57,962 bases of DNA from Thermodesulfobium sp. 4217-1. GTDB lineage: Bacteria; Thermodesulfobiota; Thermodesulfobiia; Thermodesulfobiales; Thermodesulfobiaceae. Positions within the stretch are counted from its first letter, which is position 1, and each line of letters starts with the position of its first letter. A program made the translations under genes and the position numbers. Of the stretch, positions 32,553-43,100 are shown one piece after another. A model generated the notes under the pieces. The model made no database searches, was not told where the DNA came from, and was given only the letters and a program-made list of their open reading frames with translations. The DNA lies in contig NZ_JBAGBW010000014.1 of the NCBI RefSeq assembly GCF_039822205.1, positions 1 through 57,962 of the forward strand. Reading direction: 5' to 3'.

Positions 32553-33905
32553 TTAATAATTTTCTATGTTGAGAAATTTTACGCCTATATCTCTTTCGAG
32601 AGCAGCAAGACTAAGATAGTAATTATATTCATTTATTATCCTTTGATTTTTTGCCGAAATATAGTTATTTCTGGCTGTTGTTAGATCGATTATTGAATTC
32701 AAGCCCTCTCTATATTGGGCTTCATTTACCTTTAGGTTCTCTTCAGCGCTTTTTACTGCAACATCAGAAAGTTCAAATGTAGAATAAGCGTTGTTTAAAT
32801 TCAATATGTCAGTCCATACAGCGAGCTTCACTGAGTCCTCTAAGTTATCCTTTGTTTTTATTAGAGAGTTCAATATATCCTGTTCCTGTCTGATCTTTGA
32901 AACGTTTTGTCCGCCGTTGTAAAAGGTCACTGTTGCGGTTACGCCGTAGAACCATGAATAGTTTTCTGGTGGAAATTTGCTGTCGCTTCTCGAATAATCG
33001 CCAACTAAATTAATCTTTGGGTAAAGTGAACTTTTAAGATTTTTTAATGTATATCTTGCTGCGTCAATGCCTTCAACGGCGGCTGCGATATCGGGTCTGT
33101 TTTTTATTGCCATAGAGAAAATTTCATCTGAAGAGTCTGTTTTTATTAATTTTGGTGCGCTGCTATATGCTGTTTGAGCAATATTAAAATCTTTTCTGGG
33201 GTCATAGCCTAAAACATTTGCTAAATTAGCGAGACTGACATTAATTTGATTTTGTGCATTTAAAAGAGAAATCTTTGCGTTTTGCGCTTCAACATCTGCT
33301 GATAAAACGTCTGATCTGGCGACTAAGCCAACGTCAAATTCTGATTGAGTGTATTTTAATACCAGGTTTGCAAGATCTAAGCCTTCTTTGGCTGTATTGT
33401 ATAGCTGGTCTGCTGACAGGACGCCTAAATAGTTTTGTTTTACCTGATATTCTATCTGGCGAAGAGTGTCGGTGTATTGTTTTTCACTTTGTTTGTAAGA
33501 GTGATAAGCGCTCTGTATATATGAGTTCGTGGCCCCAAAGTCGTAGAGGAGCTGACTTGCATCCAGTGAATATGAGAAATTGTCCTTTGAGCCGAATGAC
33601 GCATTATTTGTTGACATAGCTCGGTTTCTCTCATAGTTTAGTGATCCTGTGACATCAGGTAATCTATAGCCCAAAGCTTGAATGTACGTTTCTTTTGCAG
33701 ATTGCATCTGATAATATTGCGCTTGAAGAGTTTTGTTGTTTTCCTTAGCAATTTTTAGTGCATCGTCAAGAGTGAGGGCACTCGAATCATCAGCAGACGC
33801 GATAAGTGGCTGAAGTTCTAAGGTACAAGTTGTTAGCACAAAAAGTAGTAAAATACTAAAGCAAATTATTAGTGGGTAATTTAAAACTTTAATTTTTTGA
33901 GTCAT
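32553..33905 (-). CDS. TolC-family outer membrane efflux protein
   Basis: 450 residues with an N-terminal signal or lipoprotein-like leader (hydrophobic to about residue 27, containing LTTC, a poor lipobox). Two repeats of the outer-membrane-factor coiled-coil domain follow (LTLDDALKIAKENNKTL start; GLNSIIDLTTARNNYI in the second). It forms the outer membrane exit duct for the MacAB-like pump encoded next. Its start codon abuts the panE stop. 35 bases separate it from the adaptor gene. Confidence 0.9.
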   Translation of the reverse strand: MTQKIKVLNYPLIICFSILLLFVLTTCTLELQPLIASADDSSALTLDDALKIAKENNKTLQAQYYQMQSAKETYIQALGYRLPDVTGSLNYERNRAMSTNNASFGSKDNFSYSLDASQLLYDFGATNSYIQSAYHSYKQSEKQYTDTLRQIEYQVKQNYLGVLSADQLYNTAKEGLDLANLVLKYTQSEFDVGLVARSDVLSADVEAQNAKISLLNAQNQINVSLANLANVLGYDPRKDFNIAQTAYSSAPKLIKTDSSDEIFSMAIKNRPDIAAAVEGIDAARYTLKNLKSSLYPKINLVGDYSRSDSKFPPENYSWFYGVTATVTFYNGGQNVSKIRQEQDILNSLIKTKDNLEDSVKLAVWTDILNLNNAYSTFELSDVAVKSAEENLKVNEAQYREGLNSIIDLTTARNNYISAKNQRIINEYNYYLSLAALERDIGVKFLNIENY

Positions 33906-34931
33906 CTATATCAGCCTGTATTTATACAAAAAATTTCTTTCCCTGTTCAGGTAGAGCTCTTCTAATCCTTTTACTACGCTGTAAGAGGTGCTAATAACAG
34001 GTATAGAAAGTTGATTTTTTACACCTCTGTGATAGAGATCTCCAAGGGTATATTCTAATTCTGTCTTTTTTTGTCTAATTATGTCAACCGACATTGATAC
34101 TCTTAAATCTTTTAAGTTCTTTGCTTCGAGTTGCTTTGCTTTGCCGTTTAGAATTGAAATTGCTTCATCTTCGCTCAGGGTGGTAGACAAGTTTATTACT
34201 TCAAGACCCTTCATGTCAAAAAGTTTTATGCCTTCACTTTCTGCTATAGCCTTGCCTTCCTTCAAGGCATTGAGAAACACCTTGCAAAGGTTTGGTGAAT
34301 TCCATATCAAGTGATAGGGCAGCAGTGTCAAACAGCCTATGGCTGCTCCTGCACTATAAAACACCATCTTATTCCACACAAGACCAATCGGATCGATTTC
34401 TATATTTGTTGGAAAGCTTGCGTCTATAAATATTTGAGATAACTCTTCTAAAAATTTTACGGCTGAGTTTGTCTGTTCATATAAAGAAAGCCATATAGCG
34501 CCAGGTGAAGTATAGTTCACAATCCCCTTATCGCTAAAAGTAGCACCAATTGTGCAAGCAGATGATATTGCTTTTTCTTTTCCTATGAAATTTAATAATT
34601 CATCTTCCTTTTCTACGCCATTTTGGAAAGAGAGCGCATAAGAGATGTTTGATTTTATTCCCTCAAGCGCGTCATAATAATCTTTTGTAGCAAATGATTT
34701 TACGACAGTAATCAACAGGTCAAATTTTTCATTTTCAATAAATTTTGGGTTACTAAATGCCTTAACATTTTTGTAATGCTTTGTGCCCTGCGGTGTTGTA
34801 ACCTTTATGCCGTTGTTGTTTATAAAATCAACATTTTTACTGAATCCAAAAAGCACAACGTCGTGTTTCTCAGATAAAAAAGCTGAAAACATCATTCCTA
34901 AAGCTCCAGTTCCAGCAATCAAAATTTTCAC
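33906..34931 (-). CDS. panE: 2-Dehydropantoate 2-reductase (ketopantoate reductase)
   Basis: 341 residues. Reduces ketopantoate to pantoate with NADPH in pantothenate and CoA synthesis. Seen: N-terminal ILIAGTGALG (NADP site), QNGVEKEDEL near residue 104, and LVWNKMVFYSA near 205 with the catalytic lysine. GTG start with AGAGGTGAT upstream. It heads the operon of the exporter genes, an arrangement that may only reflect shared transcription. Similar family members act on other 2-oxo acids, so the substrate is not certain. Confidence 0.85.
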   Translation of the reverse strand: MKILIAGTGALGMMFSAFLSEKHDVVLFGFSKNVDFINNNGIKVTTPQGTKHYKNVKAFSNPKFIENEKFDLLITVVKSFATKDYYDALEGIKSNISYALSFQNGVEKEDELLNFIGKEKAISSACTIGATFSDKGIVNYTSPGAIWLSLYEQTNSAVKFLEELSQIFIDASFPTNIEIDPIGLVWNKMVFYSAGAAIGCLTLLPYHLIWNSPNLCKVFLNALKEGKAIAESEGIKLFDMKGLEVINLSTTLSEDEAISILNGKAKQLEAKNLKDLRVSMSVDIIRQKKTELEYTLGDLYHRGVKNQLSIPVISTSYSVVKGLEELYLNRERNFLYKYRLI

Positions 34932-35110
34932 TCTATCACCTCTTAAGTAAAGAGTACGGATTAATTAATACATAAGTAACAAACTTATTCTATCATTTTA
35001 ATTTAATTTTGATCTAAAATAATATTATGTGCAGTTCTTAATTTGTTTATAATCAAATACAACTATAAATAATGAGAAAAATCTACACATTCTATTTTTT
35101 GGAGGTTAAA

Positions 35111-35755
35111 ATGAAGATTGAATACTTTGGTCATTCGTGTTTTGTAGGCGAGACAAAAGCTGGCACAAGGTTTATGTTCGACCCGTTTAATGAGAAAGTA
35201 GGATATCCTTTACCATCTGTATCGGTTGATGTAGTTTTTACCTCTCACGACCACTTTGATCATAATGCGGTTAATGTGGTTAAGGGAAGCCCAAAGGTAT
35301 TTAAGGATGCTGGCAAATTTGAATTTAATGATCTCTCTATAGAAGGATATCCCTTTAATCATGACAACAACGGCGGAAAGGATAGGGGGAAGGTTGTCGC
35401 TTTTAAGATAACTGCTGATGGTATTAGTATTGCTCATATGGGAGACCTTGGAGAAATTCCGTCTAAAGAATCCCTGAAGCCATACGAAAACGTCGATCTA
35501 ATTTTAATTCCTGTTGGTGGGTTTTATACGATTGGGCCAGATGAGGTAATGAAGATTGTAGATATGATCAAGCCAAAACAGATCGTTCCAATGCATTATA
35601 AAATGTCTGATAACGAATTTCCAATAAAGACTCTAAATGAATTTTTAGCAGCATGGAAGTATAGTGTAAATAAGATTAATTCTAGCAAATATGAGATTCT
35701 ACATGGAAATAAAGAAAAAGAATTAGTGGTGATGAAGGCGGTTTTTGAAAAATAA
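35111..35755 (+). CDS. UPF0173 metal-dependent hydrolase
   Basis: 214 residues of the metallo-beta-lactamase fold. FTSHDHFDHNAV is the HxHxDH metal motif, and MKIEYFGHSCF at the start is typical of UPF0173. A further His in VPMHYKM and IAHMGDLG complete the site. The cellular substrate is unknown. The frame is open from 35072, but ATG 35111 follows GGAGG with good spacing and begins the conserved N-terminus. A TATAAT at 35048-35053 may be its -10 box. Confidence 0.88.
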   Translation: MKIEYFGHSCFVGETKAGTRFMFDPFNEKVGYPLPSVSVDVVFTSHDHFDHNAVNVVKGSPKVFKDAGKFEFNDLSIEGYPFNHDNNGGKDRGKVVAFKITADGISIAHMGDLGEIPSKESLKPYENVDLILIPVGGFYTIGPDEVMKIVDMIKPKQIVPMHYKMSDNEFPIKTLNEFLAAWKYSVNKINSSKYEILHGNKEKELVVMKAVFEK

Positions 35756-35756
35756 A

Positions 35757-37022
35757 CTATTTCTCATTATCGCCCCATAGTTTTAATAATCTTTCTTTGA
35801 TCTTTTTCTCGAAGCCGACGTCAGAGGGATGATAAAACTTTCTATTTTCAGATAGATACCTTTGCTTCACAAAGTGTTCTGGGAAGTCGTGTGGGTAAAG
35901 GTATCTATTTTTCAGATCTTCGGTGTGAATATTTTTCAGATGTTCGGGTATTTTTAAAATTTGTTCGTCTTTAATTGATTTTTTTGCGTTGTTTAGTGCC
36001 ATATAAGCGGTATTACTTTTTGGTGCACAAGCAAGATATACTGTGGCATGTGCAAGGTTTATCTCAGCTTCAGGAAGACCTACGAAGTTTACTGCATCGA
36101 GAATGGATGTCGCAATAGTGATTGCATAAGGATCAGCTAAACCTATATCTTCTGAAGCAAGTATTATCAATCTTCTTGCTATAAACCTTGGATCTTCACC
36201 TGAGTCGAGCATCAGGGCAAGGTAATAGATAGCAGCGTCAGGATCGCTACCCCTTATAGATTTTATAAAAGCAGAAATTGTGTCGTAGTGTTGATCTGAG
36301 GACCTGTCAAGCAACAGTTTTTTTTCAATTATTCCATCTAAGTCGTCAATTGATAGCTTTAATTTATCCGTATCTGATGAGTCTACGATTAATTCGACTA
36401 TATTTAATAAATATCTTGCATCCTTTTGGGAAAGGTTTATTATCAAATCCTTTGTTTGTAAGTCAAATGTAATTTCTTTATTTTTAAATTTTTTGTAATA
36501 TTCTATTGCTCTATCGAATAGCTTGCCAAGGTCGTCTTTGCTGAGAGGATGCAATGTGAGTAGCAAGGATCTCGAAAGTAGAGGTTTGATGATGTAGAAA
36601 AACGGATTTTCTACAGTAGCTCCTACAAATTTTATCGTGCTGTCTTCTAAGACAGGGAGCAAGGCATCTTGTTGAGCTTTGTTCCAACGATGCACTTCGT
36701 CGACGAAAAGCAAAGTTTCCATTCCTCTTTTTTTATCCTCTATCGCTCTGTCGATAACTTTTCTAAGCTCTGGTACTCCACTTAACACAGCATTTAATAT
36801 TTCGAAATTGGCTTTCGAATAGGAAGCTATTATTTTCGCAAGAGTTGTTTTGCCAATTCCAGGAGGCCCGTATAGTATAATGCTTTTTAATTTTGCGTTA
36901 ACTATGCCTTTATAAATGGTGCCATCTCTTTTTAAAAGATGACTCTGCCCAAGAAATTCATCAAGATCTTTGGGCCTAAGCGATTGAGCTAAAGAAGTAT
37001 CGTTTTCAAATAAATTTTCCAT
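35757..37022 (-). CDS. rarA: Replication-associated recombination ATPase RarA/MgsA
   Basis: 421 residues. AAA+ ATPase related to clamp loaders, acting at stalled forks. Seen: SLRPKDLDEFLGQSHLL, Walker A GPPGIGKTT (about 52-60), Walker B LLFVDEVHRWNKAQQD (about 105), sensor 1 VGATVENP, and the C-terminal tetramerisation part with GSDPDAAIYYLA and EDIGLADP. One base separates its stop from the convergent hydrolase. No clear Shine-Dalgarno precedes the ATG. Confidence 0.95.
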   Translation of the reverse strand: MENLFENDTSLAQSLRPKDLDEFLGQSHLLKRDGTIYKGIVNAKLKSIILYGPPGIGKTTLAKIIASYSKANFEILNAVLSGVPELRKVIDRAIEDKKRGMETLLFVDEVHRWNKAQQDALLPVLEDSTIKFVGATVENPFFYIIKPLLSRSLLLTLHPLSKDDLGKLFDRAIEYYKKFKNKEITFDLQTKDLIINLSQKDARYLLNIVELIVDSSDTDKLKLSIDDLDGIIEKKLLLDRSSDQHYDTISAFIKSIRGSDPDAAIYYLALMLDSGEDPRFIARRLIILASEDIGLADPYAITIATSILDAVNFVGLPEAEINLAHATVYLACAPKSNTAYMALNNAKKSIKDEQILKIPEHLKNIHTEDLKNRYLYPHDFPEHFVKQRYLSENRKFYHPSDVGFEKKIKERLLKLWGDNEK

Positions 37023-37092
37023 ATTTTTATTTTATCAAAATACAGTTATAATTTGCTTAATATATTTATTTTCTTTTATCTTGGAGGTAACT

Positions 37093-37983
37093 ATGCAGTT
37101 AATTTATATAAACGAATATTGTGGATATATAAAATCTAGTGTAAATATTGGCTTTATCTTAAATGAAAAAAAAGAAGCTATTTTAATTGATGCTGGGATT
37201 GACGATGAGAATGCGAAAAAGGCATACAAACTGCTGAAGGCGGAGGAAATTGTTCCAAAAAAAATTATTATTACGCATGCCCATGCAGATCATTTTGGCG
37301 GTGCATGGTGGTTTGTAAAACATCTTGATACTGAAATATTCTCAAGTCTTCCAGCTAAATCCATATTGGAATATCCTTTGTGGGAGCCTATATATCTTTT
37401 TTCTGGAGCATATCCACCAAAGGTTCTTCATCAAAAATTTTTTCTTGGGAAAAAGGTAAGCGTAGACGGTGTTATAAGTCCAGGAAATCTAAATTTTGAA
37501 AATATAAATTTTGAAATTGTTGATCTGCCGGGTCACTCCTTTGGTCAAATTGGAGTTTTATTTGAAAACTATCTATTTTGTGCTGACTCTTTTATCTCGT
37601 GCGAGTTTTTGACCAAACACAAGATACCTCTAAATTCAGATATAAGGGGAACGCTTAGCACCCTTGGCTATTTGAAAAATTCTAATTATAAAGGGATAAT
37701 ACCCTCACACGGCGAACTCTTTGAAAACTATCTTGACGTCTTGGTTGAAAATGAAAGAATTATCAATCAGATTTTAGAATTTATTTTAGAAATATGCTTT
37801 AAGAAAATATCTGAAATAGAGCTTTTAAATTTGGTTTACGATAAATTCGCTATCTCAATAAAAGATATGGCTACCAATGTCCTAATGAGGCTTTCTACTT
37901 TAGCTTATATAAGCTATCTACTGGATGAAAACCTCTTAGCAGTAGAATTTATAGACAACCAGCAATTTTTTGTCAGGTCTTAG
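37093..37983 (+). CDS. MBL-fold metallo-hydrolase
   Basis: 296 residues. ITHAHADHFGG (HxHxDH), LPGHSFGQIG, CADSF and the later SHGE give the full set of metal ligands of a glyoxalase II-like metallo-beta-lactamase fold. The C-terminal 90 residues are helical and resemble a winged-helix-like extension found in some of these hydrolases. Substrate unknown. ATG at 37093 chosen over the upstream TTG at 37081, which lies inside the GGAGG ribosome site. Confidence 0.85.
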   Translation: MQLIYINEYCGYIKSSVNIGFILNEKKEAILIDAGIDDENAKKAYKLLKAEEIVPKKIIITHAHADHFGGAWWFVKHLDTEIFSSLPAKSILEYPLWEPIYLFSGAYPPKVLHQKFFLGKKVSVDGVISPGNLNFENINFEIVDLPGHSFGQIGVLFENYLFCADSFISCEFLTKHKIPLNSDIRGTLSTLGYLKNSNYKGIIPSHGELFENYLDVLVENERIINQILEFILEICFKKISEIELLNLVYDKFAISIKDMATNVLMRLSTLAYISYLLDENLLAVEFIDNQQFFVRS

Positions 37984-38048
37984 CAGCAAAAAGTGTAAAA
38001 TTTTCTGTTTTAAGATCTGGTTTAAAGAAAATTAAAGATTTTAGCGGC

Positions 38049-38075
38049 TTGACTCTTTTTGTTTTATGATATAAT
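38049..38075 (+). promoter_or_regulatory. Promoter of tRNA-Val
   Basis: TTGACT (38049-38054), 15 bases, then a perfect TATAAT (38070-38075), 17 bases before the tRNA. The spacing is short, but both boxes are good matches. Confidence 0.6.
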
Positions 38076-38091
38076 ATTTCAATATTCAAAT

Positions 38092-38167
38092 GGGCGGTTA
38101 GTTCAGTGGTTGGAACGCTTGCTTGACATGCAAGAGGTCGTAGGTTCGATTCCTACACCGCCCACCA
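38092..38167 (+). tRNA. tRNA-Val (anticodon GAC)
   Basis: Cloverleaf with acceptor GGGCGGU/ACCGCCC, anticodon stem CUUGC/GCAAG with loop UUGACAU (anticodon GAC), T arm GUAGG-UUCGAUU-CCUAC, discriminator A and an encoded CCA. Confidence 0.97.
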
Positions 38168-38297
38168 TTTAAGCCTTCCTAAATTCAAATTCAAACCTTC
38201 GTATAAGTTATTTTTAATTCTCCAATTAGTAAATTTTTTGTAATTTTGTGCTATATTAAAACCATCTATAATATATATATACAATTTGGAGGTTTTA

Positions 38298-40118
38298 ATG
38301 TCTAAAATTATTTGCTATCTGGACAACGATAAACTTGTAGATTTTAGGGATTTCAAAGATGGCGAAAAGTTTATACCTGTTACAAATGAAGATAAAAAGT
38401 CTTTGGACGTTCTTAGACATTCAGCAGCCCATCTATTAGCCCAAGCGGTAAAAGAGCTCTATCCTGAATCAAAATTAGCAATTGGTCCATCTATAGAAAA
38501 TGGTTTTTATTATGATATATATCGAGAAGAGCCTTTCAATCCAGAAGACCTTGAGATAATAGAGAAGAAGATGAAGGAGATATCAAAAAGAGATTTAGAG
38601 ATTAAGAGATCTTGTGTTACAAAAGATGATGCAGCTAAGCTTTTTTCTGATTTAAATGAAGATTATAAATTGGAATTAATTAAAGATATACCAGATACAG
38701 AAGTGTGTATATATAAACAGGGAGACTTTATAGATCTTTGCAGAGGGCCACATCTCTCTTCTACTGGTCAGATAAAACATTTTAAATTGTTGAATTTGGC
38801 TGGGGCCTATTGGAGGGGCGATGAAAAAAGAGAAATGCTTCAAAGAATATATGGCACTGCATTTTGGACCGAAGAAGATCTAAAAGAACATCTTAAATGG
38901 TTGGAAGAAGTGTCGAAGAGAGACCACAGAAAGCTTGGCAGAGAATTAGATTTATACAGCATGAATGAAGATATAGGAGCAGGTCTGATTTTGTGGCATC
39001 CAAATGGCGGAATTATTCGAACCCTTATCGAGGATTATTTAAGAAAAGAGCACACAAAAAGAGGCTATGAAATAGTTTATAGTCCCCATATGATGAACTT
39101 AAGAATATGGAAGATATCAGGGCATTATGATTTTTATAAAGAAAATATGTATATATTTGAAAATGATGGCCAGGAATATGCAGTTAAGCCAATGAATTGT
39201 CCAGGTCATATGATGATTTATAATTCTAAAACAAGAAGCTATAGAGATCTGCCCATAAGATTTTTTGAACTTGGAACTGTATACAGATTTGAGAGATCTG
39301 GAGCCTTGCATGGACTTTTGAGAGTTAGGGGATTTACCCAAGACGATGCCCATATTTTCTGTACAGACGAACAACTTCAAGATGAGATCATAGGGGTTCT
39401 TGATTTTGCAAAGGATATGATGGATCTATTTGGATTTAAATATGTGGTTTCGGTAGGGACCAGACCCGATGGTTCAATAGGCACAGATGAGCAGTGGAAG
39501 CTTGCTACAGATTCTCTGACTAATGCTCTGAAACATAAAAATATTGAATTCGAGATAATTGAAGGAGATGGGGCATTTTATGGTCCCAAGATTCAGGTAG
39601 AGCTTATAGATGCGCTTGGAAGGAAATGGACTGGTCCTACTATCCAGGTAGACTTTGCTCTGCCAGAGAGATTCAACCTCGAATATGCTGATAAGGATGG
39701 CACGAAGAAAAGGCCTGTGATGATTCACAGAACGGTAGTAGGCAGTATGGAGAGATTCCTTGGAGCGCTGATAGAGAATTATGCTGGGGTATTTCCAGCA
39801 TGGCTATCTCCAGTACAGGTAATGGTTATACCCATTAAGGAAGAAGCAGATCTCTTAGAATATTCTTCTCAGATTGAGAAAAGACTATTTGACGAAGGCT
39901 ATAGGGTGAAGGTTGACAAAAGAAATGAAACCTTGAAATATAGGATAAGGGAAGCAGAGATGAACAGGATTCCATATATATTGGTAGTGGGCAAGAAAGA
40001 ATATGAAGGAAAATTGGTGTCGCTCAGAACAAGGGGCATGAACGATGAAGGTCAGATGAACATTGAAGACTTTTTGAAAAGGCTATCTCTTGAAGCAAGA
40101 ATTCCTTCCGGCAAATAG
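38298..40118 (+). CDS. thrS: Threonyl-tRNA synthetase with shortened TGS domain
   Basis: 606 residues, about 30-40 shorter than most ThrS. Only about 38 residues precede LRHSAAHLLAQ, and they align with the end of the TGS domain, so its first half is missing. The frame is closed upstream, so this is not a start error. The editing domain (HSAAH and CRGPHLSSTG) and the class II catalytic core (KPMNCPGH, RVRGFTQDDAHIF, MIHRTVVGSMERF with zinc ligands Cys, His, His) are intact, followed by the anticodon domain. ATG at 38298 follows TTGGAGG. No T-box leader was recognised in the 118 bases before it. Confidence 0.95.
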   Translation: MSKIICYLDNDKLVDFRDFKDGEKFIPVTNEDKKSLDVLRHSAAHLLAQAVKELYPESKLAIGPSIENGFYYDIYREEPFNPEDLEIIEKKMKEISKRDLEIKRSCVTKDDAAKLFSDLNEDYKLELIKDIPDTEVCIYKQGDFIDLCRGPHLSSTGQIKHFKLLNLAGAYWRGDEKREMLQRIYGTAFWTEEDLKEHLKWLEEVSKRDHRKLGRELDLYSMNEDIGAGLILWHPNGGIIRTLIEDYLRKEHTKRGYEIVYSPHMMNLRIWKISGHYDFYKENMYIFENDGQEYAVKPMNCPGHMMIYNSKTRSYRDLPIRFFELGTVYRFERSGALHGLLRVRGFTQDDAHIFCTDEQLQDEIIGVLDFAKDMMDLFGFKYVVSVGTRPDGSIGTDEQWKLATDSLTNALKHKNIEFEIIEGDGAFYGPKIQVELIDALGRKWTGPTIQVDFALPERFNLEYADKDGTKKRPVMIHRTVVGSMERFLGALIENYAGVFPAWLSPVQVMVIPIKEEADLLEYSSQIEKRLFDEGYRVKVDKRNETLKYRIREAEMNRIPYILVVGKKEYEGKLVSLRTRGMNDEGQMNIEDFLKRLSLEARIPSGK

Positions 40119-40156
40119 CACAAGAGTGTTTTCAGAGCGAGTAATGACAATCAATA

Positions 40157-43100
40157 GTGGATAAGAAGCTTAAAGCTTTATCAATTATCAATAGCTTATA
40201 TAATATTGTCTTTACTTCTAAATTTGTTAATTTTGATAGAAATTTATCCGTATATAATTTTTGTTTTTTAAATAATTCTAAAAATCGAACAGTGTGTGGT
40301 TTTACTGATAAGGAGTTAGCTGAAAACAGTCTCTTTTTTGAAAACATTTATCCAGAAGATAGGTCAGGGTTTATTGAAAAGATTTTTGATTTAGGGTTGG
40401 GGGATAGCTTGCAATATGAGTTTCGATTCAAATCAAAAGAAGGTAGCTATACCTGGCTTAGATCTAATATGACCGCATTTAGTAAAGATGAGAGATTTAT
40501 TGAAGTCGGTGGCGTGATAGAATCAATATCTAAAGAGAAAAATCTTGAGGCGATTTTATATACGATAAAAGAAATTAATCAACTTGCTGTGAAAATAGAT
40601 AGAGAAGAAGAGCTTTTACAGAGCCTGTGTGACTTGCTTGTCGATAAGCTCGGATATGTTGGAGCCTTTCTTGGAAATATAGATTCTGAAAAATTATTTA
40701 GATTAAAATATTTTGCAAAAAATACTCCTGATTCACTTGTGGACAACTTTAAACAAGTTACTATTTCAGTGGATGAAAGTATTCCTGAAGGTAGAGGGAC
40801 AGTAGGCAACGCCTATAGAAAAGGCAAGATTTTTTTAATCTCTGATACGTTAAGCTATGAGAAGATGAGCCCATGGATAACTTATCACAAGAAATATGGC
40901 ATTCGTTCTACTTGTTCTATACCATTGAGCAAAGATGGAAGGGTAGAATTTGTACTAGTAATATACTCTAATACGCCAGATCTTTTTAATGATGAATACA
41001 TGGACATACTTAATGAGATTGAGATGGACATTTCTTTTGCATTGAGAAAGATCGATAAAGAAAAAAATATAAAAATTCTTAGCGATGCAATGGAAGAATC
41101 TTCTGAATGGTTCTTGGTAGCGGATGAAGCTGGCACTATTTTACATGCAAATAAAGCAGTTGAAAAAATTTCTGGTTATAGTTTGGACGAAATTATTGGC
41201 AAAAAGATGCCTGTGTTTAATTTCGACGATCATTTAAGTAGGCATTATGAGAAGCTTTTCGAAAAGGTTTTATCAGGGGAGAAATGTCAATGTGAAGTTG
41301 TCAAACAGGCTAAAGATAAAAGTAAATTTTATTTAAATACTATAGTTATTCCGTTTTTTTTTGATAACAAGATTTATAGACTTGTAGAGCTCTCAAGGGA
41401 TATAACCAAAGAAAGGCTTCAGCAGGAAAAGATATTGGAATTAACCAAGCTTTATATGACGCTTTCAAATATAAATCAACTGATTGTTCGAACCGACTCT
41501 GTTAGAGAGCTGTATACAATGATGAACGAGATATTAGTCAAAGATGCTGGCTTTTCAATAGCTTACTTTTCTCTTATTGACGGAGAAAATAAGCTAAAGG
41601 TTTATAATTTTTACTATTTAGAAAATGATGTAGAAAAGAAGTATAAAGAATTTCTAAAGTTCATTGAAGAGAGCTATAAATCTGAGGATATACCTATTTT
41701 AATTAAAAAAGGTTTTATTGGTGCGGTTGCAATAGAAACAAAGGAAATTTCTTATTATAACGATCTTCTTACATCTCTAAAGACTGATGAAATCAAAGAA
41801 AAATTTAAAGATTATGACTTATTGAGATCTGCTGCTGCAATACCTATTTTTAAAAATAATAAAATTTTGGGATCAATTTTTTGTGGTTCTACAAAAAAAG
41901 ATTTCTTTACTCCTGATGTGTTAAGACTTTTAAATGAAATAGGCAGTGACATAAGTTTTGCTCTGGGAAAAATTGAGCTGGAAAGATTTAATGCTATGAC
42001 CTCTCTTGCGCTAAATTCTGGCAGTGACTTTGTAATGGTTACTGATAAAAACTTTAAGATTGTTTACGTAAACGATAATGCTCAAAAGATATTTGGATAT
42101 GCGAAAGATGAGTTGATAAATCATCATCACTCTATTATATCCTCAAGGTCTCAGGGTCTGGGTTTTGCAAGAAGGTTTTATAGGACTATTAGAAGTGGTC
42201 AAAAATTTTCAGATTTTTTTGTTTACATGACGAAATCTAGTGAAAAAATTTATTGTTACACTACAATCACTCCATATTTAATTCGGGGCGAAATAAGATA
42301 TTATGTCGCAGTAGGCAAAGATATCACCCATTCAAAGTCTCTTGAGGACAGTTTAAAAAAGCTAAAGGATTTCGATCCTTTAACAGGGTTGTTAAACAGG
42401 AACAAATTTATTGAAAGTGCCAACGAATTCATTAAAGTTGCTAAATATGAAAAAAAACTTGCAAGCGTATGCATTATAAATCCAATGAGTTTTTCTGCTA
42501 TAAATCAGGCTTACGGGTTTTATACTGGGGATTTGATTTTATGCGATATAGCTAAAAGAATTCAAGACAATCTAAGAGAGTACGATTTAATAGCGAAATT
42601 GGAATCTGATATGTTTATAATTTTACTAAAAGATATTGCATCTTTGGAAGATGTTATAAATATAATTTCAAAGTTAAATTCTGTTCTTGAGAAGCCATAC
42701 GATACTCCAAAAGAAAAAAATGCCTTAGTGTCTTTCAACTATGGCGTTAGCTTTTTCCCAAATGACAGTGAAAATGCCCAAGATCTTGTTGAAAAAGCCA
42801 ATATAGCGTTGGGTAGCATTAAAAATAGAAAAGATAAGAAGATAGGCTTTTATAAGAAGGATTTCGAACAAAATGCAAAGATTAAGCTGGATTTAAGATC
42901 AAAATTAGAAAAGGCAATCTCAAATAAAGAATTTGTTCTTTATTATCAGCCAATTTTTTCAATAAAAGACAGGAAAATCGTTGGAGCGGAGGCGCTTCTT
43001 AGATGGAAGGATAATGGCAATATAATTTTGCCAATGGATTTTATCCCAATATTAGAAGAGATGGACCGCATAGTAGATGTTGAAAAATTTGTAGTTGATA

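Noticed and set aside
38168-38297. T-box riboswitch before thrS
   Set aside because: Only 118 bases are available and no T-box consensus or specifier stem-terminator pair was seen.
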